Shown piece by piece: positions 7,542-14,215 of a stretch of DNA of 14,215 nucleotides. This DNA comes from an uncultured Collinsella sp. (GTDB lineage Bacteria; Actinomycetota; Coriobacteriia; Coriobacteriales; Coriobacteriaceae). The DNA is taken from NCBI GenBank assembly GCA_902478985.1, contig CABSNH010000030.1, forward strand, positions 1 to 14,215, written 5' to 3'. A program made the position numbers and the translations under genes. The notes beneath the pieces were generated by a model. The model made no database searches. It was not told where the DNA came from and was given only the letters and a program-made list of their open reading frames with translations. Position 1 is the stretch's first letter. Each line of letters starts with the position of its first letter.

Positions 7542-7578
7542 AAAAAAGCGCGGGGCCGGATGGTCTCCGACCCCGCGC
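7542..7578 (-). terminator. Intrinsic terminator of the OPT transporter gene
   Basis: GCGCGGGG (7548-7555) pairs perfectly with CCCCGCGC (7571-7578). After one A-C mismatch the stem continues with CGGA and TCCG around a 5-nt loop. On the minus strand the stem runs into six T residues (plus-strand A at 7542-7547). It lies 27 nt beyond the OPT stop codon. Confidence 0.92.
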
Positions 7579-7604
7579 TCTGCACGGGTACGTTGTTGTT
7601 GGGT

Positions 7605-9308
7605 TTAGCCCAGCAGACTCAATCCCACGGAGATGAACGCCAGGATTACGCCGACGATGGACTCGCCGCCCAGCAGGCCGCTGGCGACAACCAGGCCCTG
7701 CTCCTGGAAGGCGGCGTCCTTGGCGGCCTTTTCCTCGTCCGAAAGACCGGCGGTGGCGTCGCGGTGTGCGGCCCACTTGTCGTAGGCGAGCTTGACGCAG
7801 GAGCCCAAGAAGGCCGTGAGCGACATGTAGAACGGCAGGTACACGCCCAGACCGATCATCATGGCCGGAATGCCGAGCCAGTACATGACGATGCCGGCGA
7901 TAAAGCCGCCCGCAAACCACGGCACGCTCGGGATGCCCGAGACCATGGTGGCGACCACGCTTGCCTGCGCGGCCACAAAGCTCTTGTCGGGGCCGAAGGC
8001 GTCCGGACCATAGGCGGTGACGAGCGCGACCATGACGGCGGCAGCGACCAGGGCGCCCACGATGCCGCCAATGGCCTGGCCGACCCACTGTGCGCGCGGG
8101 TTGGTGCCCAGTACGGCTCCGGCCTTAAAGTCGTTCATGACGTCGCCCGCAAGGCCGCACGCCACGGCCACGATGCCGGCGATAAAGAACAGCTTGACCT
8201 GTGCGAGCTGCGCGAAGGCTGCCACGATGAGCATGACGATGAGGCCAAAGATCTCCATGGGGTCGATACCCGTCTGGCCGCAGCTCTGTGCGCTCATGAT
8301 GGTGGTGACAAAGGTGAATAGCGTGACGATGACGGCCGGGACGGGACCAAGGTCGAGCGCGATGGCAACGATCACGGCGATGGCTGCGGTGCCCAGGCCG
8401 ATGATGCCGGCGTCGAGCTTAAGGGAGCCCGAGATGAGCGACTGCTCGTCGGTGTCGGTGGAGCTGTCGGCGGCGAGGCCACGGACGATGCCGGCGACCT
8501 GCGGCAGGATGTCCTTAAGGACGACGGCGACGCCAAAGCCCATCATAAGACCCATACCGAGGGACTTGACGATACCCTGCGCGGTCACAATATCGAACAG
8601 GCCGGCAGCGGTGCCGCCAACGATGATGCCAAAGTTGCCCAGCAGCGCGCCGGCAAACCAGAAGGCGACGGGGGCAAAGCCCACCAAAAAGCCGATGGAC
8701 AGTAACATGGGCGAGTTGTAGATGGCAAAGGTCACGCCGGGGATATTGAGCGTGCACAGCATGCTGGGCACTACGCCCAGGGCGTCGCGCAGCACGCTGT
8801 AGATGCCTGCGATGGCCATGGAGCCAAAGAGCTGCTTGCCGGTCTTGCCGCCGGCCTCGGTGGCGCGCAGGGTCTGAGCTGCGGCGTTGCCGGTGGGGAA
8901 CTCCAGCGCGGCGTCCACGATAAAGTGACGGTGGATGAGCGCTGTCGCCAGAAGGCCCAAGATGGTGCCGGCGAGCGCCACGATAAACATGTCGAGCCAG
9001 CTGATCTGGTCGGCATAGCCCAGCATCCAGGCGCCCGGGATGGTAAACGCCAGGCCGCCGGCGACCATGGCGCCCGCAGACATGATGGTGTGGGTGACGT
9101 TGGCCTCGTTGAGGCTGGCGTTGCCCATGAGCTTCAGGAAGAACAGCGAAATGACGGCAGCGAAAATGATTGGCCAGGGGAGCGCACCCATCTTGAGGGC
9201 GGTATAGGCCGAGCTTGCCGTGATGATCACGCAGCCAAGGACGCCGATGACGACGCCGCGCAGCGTGAGTTGACCGCGCATCGAGGTGCGGTTCGAGGGA
9301 TTGCTCAT
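7605..9308 (-). CDS. OPT-family oligopeptide transporter
   Basis: This 567-residue polytopic membrane protein belongs to the OPT family (PF03169), secondary transporters that import oligopeptides or, in some branches, metal-chelate compounds; the substrate cannot be read here. The start ATG at 9308 is preceded by AAGGAG (9320-9315) at ideal spacing. The N-terminus has the family pattern LTLRGVVIGVLGCV followed by SSAYTALKMGALPWPIIFAA. Later landmarks are SLNEANVTHTIMSAGAMVAGG near 65-85, the GQTGIDPMEIFGLIV stretch that matches the NPMEIFG region of relatives, and the C-terminal VVASGLLGGESIVGVILAF. Hydrophobic segments fill nearly the whole length, and one charged loop (DATAGLSDEEKAAKDAAF) precedes the last two. 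Length fits bacterial OPT proteins. It is divergent from coaX and ends in its own terminator. Confidence 0.93.
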   Translation of the reverse strand: MSNPSNRTSMRGQLTLRGVVIGVLGCVIITASSAYTALKMGALPWPIIFAAVISLFFLKLMGNASLNEANVTHTIMSAGAMVAGGLAFTIPGAWMLGYADQISWLDMFIVALAGTILGLLATALIHRHFIVDAALEFPTGNAAAQTLRATEAGGKTGKQLFGSMAIAGIYSVLRDALGVVPSMLCTLNIPGVTFAIYNSPMLLSIGFLVGFAPVAFWFAGALLGNFGIIVGGTAAGLFDIVTAQGIVKSLGMGLMMGFGVAVVLKDILPQVAGIVRGLAADSSTDTDEQSLISGSLKLDAGIIGLGTAAIAVIVAIALDLGPVPAVIVTLFTFVTTIMSAQSCGQTGIDPMEIFGLIVMLIVAAFAQLAQVKLFFIAGIVAVACGLAGDVMNDFKAGAVLGTNPRAQWVGQAIGGIVGALVAAAVMVALVTAYGPDAFGPDKSFVAAQASVVATMVSGIPSVPWFAGGFIAGIVMYWLGIPAMMIGLGVYLPFYMSLTAFLGSCVKLAYDKWAAHRDATAGLSDEEKAAKDAAFQEQGLVVASGLLGGESIVGVILAFISVGLSLLG

Positions 9309-9344
9309 ATAGAACTCCTTTGCGTATATCCGCTTCCCCCGGGA

Positions 9345-9365
9345 GCGCCGCTACGGATACGGCGC
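9345..9365. other. Hairpin in the OPT leader region
   Basis: GCGCCG (9345-9350) pairs with CGGCGC (9360-9365) around a 9-nt loop. The helix can extend with TTCCC (9334-9338) and GGGAA (9366-9370) if a 6-nt bulge is allowed. It lies 37 nt upstream of the OPT start and would sit in its 5' leader if transcription begins beyond it. I do not recognise it as a known riboswitch. Confidence 0.35.
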
Positions 9366-9392
9366 GGGAAGTCGGGTTACCAAGGGCCGACG

Positions 9393-9404
9393 CGTGAGCT
9401 CACG
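9393..9404. promoter_or_regulatory. 12-bp perfect palindrome, candidate operator
   Basis: CGTGAGCTCACG is a perfect palindrome in the spacer between the divergent OPT and coaX genes, about 85 nt from the OPT start and 107 nt from the coaX start. Its size and position suit a dimeric repressor or activator site. No regulator gene is present in the window, so this is a guess from symmetry and place alone. Confidence 0.35.
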
Positions 9405-9477
9405 TACGACCGCGCATCAGTATAGCCGCAAGGTAGTCAATTTGGGATGGGGCTTTTTAGCTGGTTTGGGTAGGCGA

Positions 9478-9483
9478 TATACT
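9478..9483 (+). promoter_or_regulatory. Candidate -10 box of coaX
   Basis: TATACT at 9478-9483 matches the sigma-70 -10 consensus at five of six positions and lies 27 nt before the coaX start codon. No convincing -35 is present at 17-nt spacing; TTTTAG at 9455-9460 is the only candidate. If used, the leader would be about 20 nt, just enough for the ribosome binding site. Confidence 0.35.
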
Positions 9484-9510
9484 GCTGGGCAGACGAAAGG
9501 AGCGCCGACG

Positions 9511-10362
9511 ATGCTTAATGGGTGCGCATATATATTGACGGTCGACGTGGGCAACACATTCATTCGCTTTGGCCTGTTTGCCGAGGATTCGGCCGCGGCG
9601 CAGGAATGCCCGCTTGCGACGTGCGAGATCACGACGCCGTCGAGCATTACGGCCGACGAAGCGCGTATGCGTCTCGCTCAAGTCATGGCCGCGCTGGCGG
9701 CCGATGCGGGCATGCCCGGCGCGCTCGTGCCCACGGCGGCCGTGCTGAGCTGCGTAGTGCCGGCGCTCGAGCGCCCGTGGAAGGCGGCGCTTTCCCGCAC
9801 CTGCACGGGGCGCGTGCTCACCGTGGGGCCGGGTCTCAAGACCGGCATGCCCGTGCACTACGATGATCCAGCAGAGATCGGTCCCGACCGCATCGCCGAC
9901 GCCGTGGCGGCCCGTGCCGTCTACGGCTCTCCGTGCATCGTGATCGACCTGGGCACTACGACCAATATCGAGGTCATCGATGCGCACGGAACCTTTGTCG
10001 GCGGCGTCATCGCGCCGGGCTTGGCACTTGGCGCCCGCTCGCTTTCGGCCGCTGCGGCGCGCCTGCCGCAGGTCGAGCCCTCGGCGCCCACGCATGTGAT
10101 CGGTCGCAACACGCGCGAGGCCATGCGTTCGGGCGTGGTCTTGGGCGAGGTTGCCCGCATCGACGGCATGCTCGACATGGTGCTTGCCGAGATGCGCTCG
10201 ACCAAGGCGGCGGGGGAGGGTATCGTGCCCATCGTCATTACCGGCGACGATGCCGAGGCGCTCGCTGCGTTGGTCGGCCACAGCCTGACGGTAGACGACG
10301 CACTGACGCTGCGGGGTCTCGCCGAGCTGTACCGCATCAACCAAAAGCCTCGTCGCGCATAA
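9511..10362 (+). CDS. coaX: Type III pantothenate kinase
   Basis: This enzyme phosphorylates pantothenate with ATP, the first step of coenzyme A synthesis, in the cytoplasm. The type III form needs a monovalent cation and is not inhibited by CoA. I chose the ATG at 9511 because GAAAGGAG (9495-9502) lies 8 nt upstream and the protein then begins MLNGCAYILTVDVGNT, with the ASKHA phosphate loop D12-VGNT. The frame is open upstream to 9394, but that extension looks non-coding. Other landmarks are GPDRIADA at 124-131, the second phosphate loop IDLGTTTNIEV starting at D146 (in place of the usual GTATTFDV), GGVIAPGLALGARSL, and IGRNTREAMRSGVVLG. The 283-residue length is slightly above the usual 250-270. 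CoA made here would feed the acyl-CoA enzymes encoded to the left, though there is no shared operon. Confidence 0.93.
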   Translation: MLNGCAYILTVDVGNTFIRFGLFAEDSAAAQECPLATCEITTPSSITADEARMRLAQVMAALAADAGMPGALVPTAAVLSCVVPALERPWKAALSRTCTGRVLTVGPGLKTGMPVHYDDPAEIGPDRIADAVAARAVYGSPCIVIDLGTTTNIEVIDAHGTFVGGVIAPGLALGARSLSAAAARLPQVEPSAPTHVIGRNTREAMRSGVVLGEVARIDGMLDMVLAEMRSTKAAGEGIVPIVITGDDAEALAALVGHSLTVDDALTLRGLAELYRINQKPRRA

Positions 10363-10406
10363 AGCCGAGGACGTCGGCGGGAGAGGAAACAACCCCACCT
10401 TTCACC

Positions 10407-10415
10407 TGCTACAAT
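10407..10415 (+). promoter_or_regulatory. Extended -10 promoter for the dCMP deaminase gene
   Basis: TGCTACAAT is an extended -10 element: TG, one base, then TACAAT, five of six to consensus. It lies 34 nt before the start codon at 10450. No clear -35 is present, which is normal for this promoter type. It implies that the gene can be transcribed independently of coaX. Confidence 0.5.
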
Positions 10416-10449
10416 GGGTCAAACTATTGCGATTTCGGAGGTGTCTGCC

Positions 10450-10974
10450 ATGTCGGACGATCTTCATCAAACCACGTCGGGCAAGCGCCGCGACGTTATT
10501 AGCTGGGACGAGTTCTTTATGAGCGTAGCCATCGCCGCGCAGCGCCGCAGCAAGGATCCCAATACGCAGGTAGGCGCGTGCATCGCCAGCACCAACCACC
10601 GCATCCTTTCGGTGGGCTACAACGGTACGCCCTCGGCACTCAACGACGACTTTTTCCCGTGGGGCACGAGTGATGACCCGCTACAGGACAAGCACAACTA
10701 CGTAGTCCATGCCGAGGCCAACGCCGTGCTCAACTACCGCGGCTCGCTCAAAGACCTTGAGGGTTCCACGGTCTACGTCACGCTGTTCCCGTGTCATGAC
10801 TGCGCCAAGATCCTGGCGCAGGTAGGTGTGGGCGAGGTTGTCTACCTGGACAATAAGTACGCCGACACCGACGATGGCCGTATCAGCCGTCGCATTCTCG
10901 ACTCCTGCGGCATCAGCTACCGCCAGGTCATCGTCGATGTCCAGATTGGTACCGGGGGACAAACTCAGCAGTAG
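10450..10974 (+). CDS. dCMP deaminase (deoxycytidylate deaminase, ComEB-like)
   Basis: This zinc enzyme deaminates dCMP to dUMP, supplying dTMP synthesis in the cytoplasm. The start at 10450 is favoured by GGAGGT (10437-10442) 7 nt upstream; an ATG at 10414 in the same frame would add 12 residues but overlaps the likely -10 box. The 174-residue protein shows the fold in order: NTQVGACIAS, then VGYNGTPSALNDDFFPWG, the catalytic HAEANAVLNY (zinc ligand H87, proton-shuttle Glu89) and the zinc pair PCHDC (C115 and C118). The C-terminus continues VVYLDNKYADTDDGRISRRIL and GISYRQV. Length and motifs fit dCMP deaminases better than cytidine or riboflavin deaminases. It follows coaX by 87 nt, and a small GCCGA/TCGGC hairpin (10364-10378) without a T tract lies between them. 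Confidence 0.92.
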   Translation: MSDDLHQTTSGKRRDVISWDEFFMSVAIAAQRRSKDPNTQVGACIASTNHRILSVGYNGTPSALNDDFFPWGTSDDPLQDKHNYVVHAEANAVLNYRGSLKDLEGSTVYVTLFPCHDCAKILAQVGVGEVVYLDNKYADTDDGRISRRILDSCGISYRQVIVDVQIGTGGQTQQ

Positions 10975-11037
10975 CGGCAGCGTGTGCTAGCGCCGGCCGC
11001 CGGCAAAAGCAGCTAAATAGCCCGCCCCAAATTGACT

Positions 11038-11077
11038 GCTCGTGAAAGTCGTGTCTGCGCGCATGGACGGCTCGTGA
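11038..11077 (+). repeat. Two direct copies of GCTCGTGA
   Basis: The 8-mer GCTCGTGA is at 11038-11045 and 11070-11077, 32 nt apart (about three helical turns), in the leader of the NifU-like gene. The first copy follows a TTGACT (-35-like) hexamer at 11032-11037. Such spacing suits a DNA-binding protein on one face of the helix, but chance is a real alternative. Confidence 0.25.
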
Positions 11078-11110
11078 GCGGGTACACGGCTGTAGTAACA
11101 TAGCTCTGTC

Positions 11111-11126
11111 CGCGGGCGCGCCCGCG
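11111..11126. other. 16-bp GC palindrome before the NifU-like gene
   Basis: CGCGGGCGCGCCCGCG is a perfect palindrome that could form a 6-bp GC stem with a CGCG loop in RNA. It ends 10 nt before the ribosome binding site AAAGGAG (11137-11143). It is followed by TTATTG rather than a T run, so it is not a clear terminator. It may be a leader hairpin or a binding site. Confidence 0.4.
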
Positions 11127-11148
11127 TTATTGTGAGAAAGGAGCCCCT

Positions 11149-11427
11149 GTGGCTGTTAACGAAGAGCTGCTTAAGAAGGTTCTTGAGGAGATCCGCCCCA
11201 ACCTGCAGGCTGACGGCGGCGATATGGAGTATGTGGGCGTCGACGACGAGGGCGTCGTCCAGCTGGAACTGCAGGGTGCCTGCGCCGGCTGCCCTATGAG
11301 CGCACTGACCCTGTCCATGGGTATCGAGCGTATCCTCAAGGAGCACGTACCCGGCGTTACCCGTGTCGAGCAGGTCAATGCCTCCGGCGAGACCGAGGAC
11401 CTGTACGACGAGTACGCGCCGTTCTAA
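11149..11427 (+). CDS. NifU-like C-terminal domain Fe-S scaffold protein
   Basis: This 92-residue protein matches the stand-alone NifU C-terminal domain (PF01106), which binds a transient [4Fe-4S] cluster at a CXXC pair and passes it to client apoproteins in the cytoplasm. The start is GTG at 11149 with AAAGGAG (11137-11143) 5 nt upstream. The N-terminal half has the typical LLKKVLEEIRPNLQADGGDMEYVG. The cluster pair is C45 and C48 in GACAGCPMS, followed by the helix MGIERILKEHVPGV. The last 14 residues are acidic. Clients could include the Fe-S dependent activase encoded to the left, but that is inference. A TAACAT at 11096-11101 is a possible -10. Confidence 0.92.
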   Translation: MAVNEELLKKVLEEIRPNLQADGGDMEYVGVDDEGVVQLELQGACAGCPMSALTLSMGIERILKEHVPGVTRVEQVNASGETEDLYDEYAPF

Positions 11428-11438
11428 GATGCGAAAGC

Positions 11439-11458
11439 TGCGGACGGCGTACTCCGCA
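11439..11458 (+). other. Small hairpin after the NifU-like gene
   Basis: TGCGGA (11439-11444) pairs with TCCGCA (11453-11458) around an 8-nt loop, starting 12 nt after the stop codon. No T tract follows. It may stabilise the 3' end or act with the next hairpin. Confidence 0.35.
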
Positions 11459-11476
11459 TAGACGTTACGCCCAAAT

Positions 11477-11513
11477 ATGCGGCTGCGAGCGCAAGGCCCG
11501 CGGCCGCATTTGT
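11477..11513 (+). terminator. Probable terminator between the NifU-like gene and lgt
   Basis: An 11-bp GC-rich stem with one T-G wobble (11477-11487 with 11499-11509) closes an 11-nt loop and is followed by the poor T tract TTGT. It stands 24 nt before the lgt start codon, so it could be a terminator for the upstream gene or an attenuator of lgt. Confidence 0.45.
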
Positions 11514-11536
11514 ATGTAGGGAGTAGGAGGGTCGAC

Positions 11537-12358
11537 ATGCTCAACGACTTGTACCATATGCTTGATCCTGTCGCGATTTCGGCGGGGCCCATCACCATTT
11601 ACTGGTACGGCTTGGCCTATGTGGTCGGAGCTCTGCTCACGGCGGTCGTCATGTACCGCACACAGCGCCGTTGGGGTTTCGACATTACGGTCGACGACCT
11701 GACGAGCGTCGTGGTCGGTGTGGTCTTTGGCCTTATCATCGGCGCCCGTTTGTTCTACGTCATCTTTTACGGTGACGGCTACTACTGGGCGCATCCGCTC
11801 GAGATCTTTGCCACCAACGAGGGCGGCATGAGTTTCCACGGCGGCCTGGTGGGCGGCATCATCGGCGGCGTGCTCGTGTGCCGCATGTACAAGCTCGACG
11901 CTTGGACTTTGGCAGACCTCGCGGTCATCGGTGCTCCGCTGGCCCTGTGCCTGGGGCGCTGTGCCAACTTTGTCAACGGCGAGCTGTGGGGCAAGCCGAC
12001 CGATCTGCCCTGGGGCGTGATCTTTGGCGGCACCGCGGGCGATATGCCGCGCCATCCCTCCCAGCTCTACGAGGCATTTCTCGAGGGCATTGTGCTCTTT
12101 TGCATCTTGCAGGTGCTCAGCCGCAAAAAACCGCTGCTGCCCCAGGGCACGTTTATGGGCGTCTTTGTGATGGGCTACGGCATCGTCCGTTTCCTCATTG
12201 AGTTTGTGCGCGTGCCCGATGCCCAGCTGGGCTATCTGCTGGGCGGCGTCATCACCATGGGTCAGCTGTTGAGTCTGCCACTCGTGATTGCGGGCCTGGC
12301 GCTTGTCATCTTTGCCCTCCGCCGCAACCGTCCCCAGCGCATCTACCTCGACGCCTAG
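11537..12358 (+). CDS. lgt: Prolipoprotein diacylglyceryl transferase
   Basis: Lgt moves a diacylglyceryl group from phosphatidylglycerol to the lipobox cysteine of prolipoproteins, the first step of lipoprotein maturation at the cytoplasmic membrane. The start ATG at 11537 is set by TAGGAGG (11524-11530), 6 nt upstream; the frame is open earlier but reads through a hairpin. The 273-residue protein has hydrophobic segments throughout. Diagnostic motifs are ITIYWYGLAYVVG near the N-terminus, FHGGLVGGIIGG with the essential-type histidine H101, and the Lgt signature GRCANFVNGELWG at 140-152 with R141, N144, N147 and E149, followed by RHPSQLYEAFLEG. The C-terminus ends FALRRNRPQR, a basic cytoplasmic tail. 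Length matches the family. It is probably its own unit, closed by the terminator at 12368. Confidence 0.95.
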   Translation: MLNDLYHMLDPVAISAGPITIYWYGLAYVVGALLTAVVMYRTQRRWGFDITVDDLTSVVVGVVFGLIIGARLFYVIFYGDGYYWAHPLEIFATNEGGMSFHGGLVGGIIGGVLVCRMYKLDAWTLADLAVIGAPLALCLGRCANFVNGELWGKPTDLPWGVIFGGTAGDMPRHPSQLYEAFLEGIVLFCILQVLSRKKPLLPQGTFMGVFVMGYGIVRFLIEFVRVPDAQLGYLLGGVITMGQLLSLPLVIAGLALVIFALRRNRPQRIYLDA

Positions 12359-12367
12359 CCACTACAT

Positions 12368-12405
12368 ACCACCACAAGGGGGACAGGCACCTTTGTGGTG
12401 GTTTT
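12368..12405 (+). terminator. Terminator of lgt with GGGGACAGG loop
   Basis: ACCACCACAA (12368-12377) pairs perfectly with TTGTGGTGGT (12393-12402), leaving a 15-nt loop that contains GGGGGACAGG (12378-12387). The stem runs directly into a short T run that ends at 12405. It begins 9 nt after the lgt stop. Confidence 0.75.
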
Positions 12406-12445
12406 GCCGGGCAACGATGACAGAACCGTAACGTTTCCCCAGATA

Positions 12446-12484
12446 AAACCTGCCAAAATAAACCTGTCCCTTTTTGGCAGGTTT
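12446..12484. repeat. Second GGGACAGG hairpin, opposite orientation
   Basis: AAACCTGCCAAAA (12446-12458) pairs perfectly over 13 bp with TTTTGGCAGGTTT (12472-12484). The 13-nt loop contains CCTGTCCC (12463-12470), the exact complement of GGGACAGG in the preceding hairpin loop. Read on the minus strand it has the same plan as that hairpin: an arm, GGGACAGG, a few bases, then the matching arm. It stands 20 nt before the next gene and could also act as a bidirectional terminator. Confidence 0.7.
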
Positions 12485-12504
12485 CTAGAAAGGCTATTCG
12501 GACT

Positions 12505-14215
12505 GTGAAGGATTCCGACCTCTCCGCAACGGCTGCGCGCGACGCCGCCCGCATCGTTTGGTTTAAGCGCTATCCCGCCAAGCAGACGCTCATCGCATTT
12601 TTGCTCGCCCTGCTGGCGACTACGGCGTTTTCCATCGATCCCGCCCCGGTGTCGAGCAATGCGGTCCTGGCGATCGACCCCAAGGCGACGGGCACGCTCT
12701 ACGTGTGCTACGAGGTACTTCTCTCGTTTGCCGGCCATACCGACGCAGTGATGCTGCTCGCGCTTGCCTGCTTGCTCACGCTGCCGTTTCGCTATGTGTT
12801 CTTTGGCCGCGGTGACGCTTGGCGCCCGTCGGTCGTGCTGCCATCGCTGTTCTTTGCCGTTTGCATGGTGTTCGGCCGTAGCTACGACCTTACCGATTCG
12901 GCAGAGATTGTGCTGGGCGACAAGGCACGCGTTATCTGCGCCTGGATTGGCGGCGCGGGCTGGATGCTTCTGGCGATTGTGGCCTTCTATCTGGCTTTTG
13001 AGTTTTTGGATTGGTTGAGCTCCCGCCGCATTCCGTTTTCGGAGACCCACTTTGGTCGCGTGTGGCGTGTTGCCCACGCCGTGCTCTCGGTCCATCCCTT
13101 TGTCGGGCCGTTTCTTGTGCTCATGATTGTCTGGGCGCCCACGCTTATCGCCTCGCTGCCCGGCCTCTTTATGGGAGATACGGGCGCGCAGATCCGCCAA
13201 TGGTTCAACTATCCCAACGGCACGAGCGACTACCTGCGCCTGCTTAACCCCAACGTGCTACTCAACGGCCATCATCCGGTGGTGCACACGGCCATCATCG
13301 GCTCGTGCGTGCAACTGGGGCTTTCGCTGTTCAATAGCGCCAATGCGGGCCTTGCCATCTACACTTGTGCTCAATTCGTCATCACCGCCGCCTGTATGGC
13401 CTATTCCATCTCGTCGCTGCGCAAGCTAGGCGTGAGCCTGCCGGTCCGCGGCGTGATCTTGCTGTTCTTTGTGTTTATGCCCATGTTCTCCAACTACGCG
13501 GCCCTGCTGACCAAAGATGTGCTGTTTGCCGACGCGTTTTTGGTGCTGTTGGTGCAGACCGTGAAGCTTGTGGCATGCGGCCTGCCCCGTCGCGATGCCA
13601 ATGCCGAGCGTGCGGGCGAACAGAGGCCCGTGCTCTTTGCGCGCCATGACTGGCTGCTGCTCGCTCTGGGCGCCATGGGTTCCACGTTTCTGCGCAACGG
13701 CGGCCTGGTGTTTCCCCTGGCGGCATGCGTAATCGCGGCGGCGTTTTGCGCATGGGACGCGCACGTGGCTCGTCGTGCAGCCAAGCAGGCTGGTGCTGCG
13801 CCTTCGGGCACCACCCCGCGTTTCCGCTGGGTGGGAGTTCTTGCGGTGCTTGCACTCTGCCTTGCCTCTAATATGTACTTCACCAAGGTATTTATGCCGG
13901 CGCACGATATCACGCCGGGCTCCAAGCGCGAGATCCTCTCGATTCCGTTTCAGCAGACGGCGCGCTTCGTCCAAAAGCACGACGGCCTTAATTCTGGCGT
14001 TAACCCCAAGGTCAAAGACGATGGCACGATTGAGGAAGCTCCCTGCGACGGCTTGGTGACCGATGAGGAGCGCGCTGCGATTGATCGCGTGCTTAAGTAC
14101 GAGAACCTGGGCCGTCGCTATAACCCCGACAAGTCGGATGCCGTCAAAAACTGCTTCAATGAGTACGCCTCGCAGGAGGACATCAAGGCCTATTTTAAGG
14201 TGTGGGCCCAGATGT
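12505..14215 (+). CDS. DUF6020-like polytopic membrane protein, possible GT-C glycosyltransferase (3' end outside window)
   Basis: At least 570 codons are visible and the frame is still open at the right edge. The start GTG at 12505 has an AGAAAGG (12487-12493) ribosome binding site 11 nt upstream; no in-frame ATG lies nearby upstream. After a basic N-terminus (VWFKRYPAKQ) come many hydrophobic segments, near 27-45, 70-95, 107-122, 145-168, 197-218, 262-285, 292-305, 318-350, 385-415 and 432-450. The first long outer loop holds MGDTGAQIRQWF with D225, then NGHHPVVHTAIIG with H256, H257 and H261. An acidic residue early in an outer loop followed by a histidine/proline pair before the next helix recalls GT-C polyprenyl-phosphate sugar transferases. 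The residues after 450 are largely soluble and polar. I recall this pattern from proteins annotated DUF6020 in Coriobacteriia. Membrane nature is certain; the enzymatic role is inference. Confidence 0.72.
   Translation, partial: MKDSDLSATAARDAARIVWFKRYPAKQTLIAFLLALLATTAFSIDPAPVSSNAVLAIDPKATGTLYVCYEVLLSFAGHTDAVMLLALACLLTLPFRYVFFGRGDAWRPSVVLPSLFFAVCMVFGRSYDLTDSAEIVLGDKARVICAWIGGAGWMLLAIVAFYLAFEFLDWLSSRRIPFSETHFGRVWRVAHAVLSVHPFVGPFLVLMIVWAPTLIASLPGLFMGDTGAQIRQWFNYPNGTSDYLRLLNPNVLLNGHHPVVHTAIIGSCVQLGLSLFNSANAGLAIYTCAQFVITAACMAYSISSLRKLGVSLPVRGVILLFFVFMPMFSNYAALLTKDVLFADAFLVLLVQTVKLVACGLPRRDANAERAGEQRPVLFARHDWLLLALGAMGSTFLRNGGLVFPLAACVIAAAFCAWDAHVARRAAKQAGAAPSGTTPRFRWVGVLAVLALCLASNMYFTKVFMPAHDITPGSKREILSIPFQQTARFVQKHDGLNSGVNPKVKDDGTIEEAPCDGLVTDEERAAIDRVLKYENLGRRYNPDKSDAVKNCFNEYASQEDIKAYFKVWAQM

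Noticed and set aside
7365..8321. 318-codon plus-strand frame antisense to the OPT gene and its terminator
   Set aside because: It reads through the terminator and consists of low-information Asp/His/Gly/Ala-rich sequence; the OPT frame opposite is well supported.
9309..9440. Possible riboswitch in the OPT leader
   Set aside because: Only one bulged hairpin is visible, and no conserved core of a known riboswitch class could be recognised.
10992..11004. GCCGG/CCGGC hairpin after the dCMP deaminase gene as a terminator
   Set aside because: The stem is only 5 bp and is followed by AAAAG rather than a T run, so no termination can be claimed.
10987..11598. 203-codon minus-strand frame across the NifU-like gene and the lgt start
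   Set aside because: It spans two plus-strand genes with clear motifs and their ribosome binding sites, and has no motif of its own.
12355..13200. 281-codon minus-strand frame opposite the DUF6020-like gene
   Set aside because: It is hydrophilic, Arg/His-rich antisense sequence running through two hairpins; the plus strand encodes consistent membrane helices.

Overview
The window looks like chromosomal DNA of a GC-rich gut actinobacterium of the class Coriobacteriia, most likely Collinsella. The reasons are strong G/C preference at third codon positions, the gene set (a giant fused acyl-CoA dehydratase activase, an OPT transporter, a DUF6020-type membrane protein) and GGGGAC-loop hairpins in the gaps. 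This assignment is recall and inference; no database was searched. Genes are mostly short transcription units with their own ribosome binding sites, and several end in clear intrinsic terminators. I see no phage, transposase, CRISPR, tRNA or rRNA.

Layout. (1) 1-4553: a roughly 1,500-residue activase/dehydratase fusion cut by the left edge, closed by a very strong terminator at 4582-4618. (2) 4620-4930: an AT-richer gap holding a foldable inverted-repeat element (core 4675-4797) that lies between 12-bp direct repeats. (3) 4970-5929: a 3-hydroxyacyl-CoA dehydrogenase gene interrupted by one in-frame TGA at 5168, otherwise intact. (4) 5930-6250: a GGGGAC hairpin and a doubtful 60-codon ORF. (5) 6251-9308, minus strand: an OPT-family transporter, its terminator, then a DUF389 membrane protein carrying an EF-hand-like loop. 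(6) 9511-10974, plus strand: type III pantothenate kinase (coaX) and a dCMP deaminase. (7) 11149-12358: a NifU-like Fe-S scaffold and prolipoprotein diacylglyceryl transferase (lgt). (8) 12368-12484: two hairpins with mutually complementary loops. (9) 12505 to the right edge: a polytopic DUF6020/GT-C-like membrane protein.

The genes are mainly housekeeping: CoA synthesis, pyrimidine nucleotides, Fe-S assembly and lipoprotein maturation, plus peptide uptake and anaerobic acyl-CoA metabolism. No single defence or mobile system is visible. The most interesting signals are the nonsense codon in an otherwise clean dehydrogenase, the structured intergenic element at 4675-4797, the recurring GGGGAC-loop hairpins, and the tandem activase domains that together keep the four cysteines expected for an Fe-S cluster.
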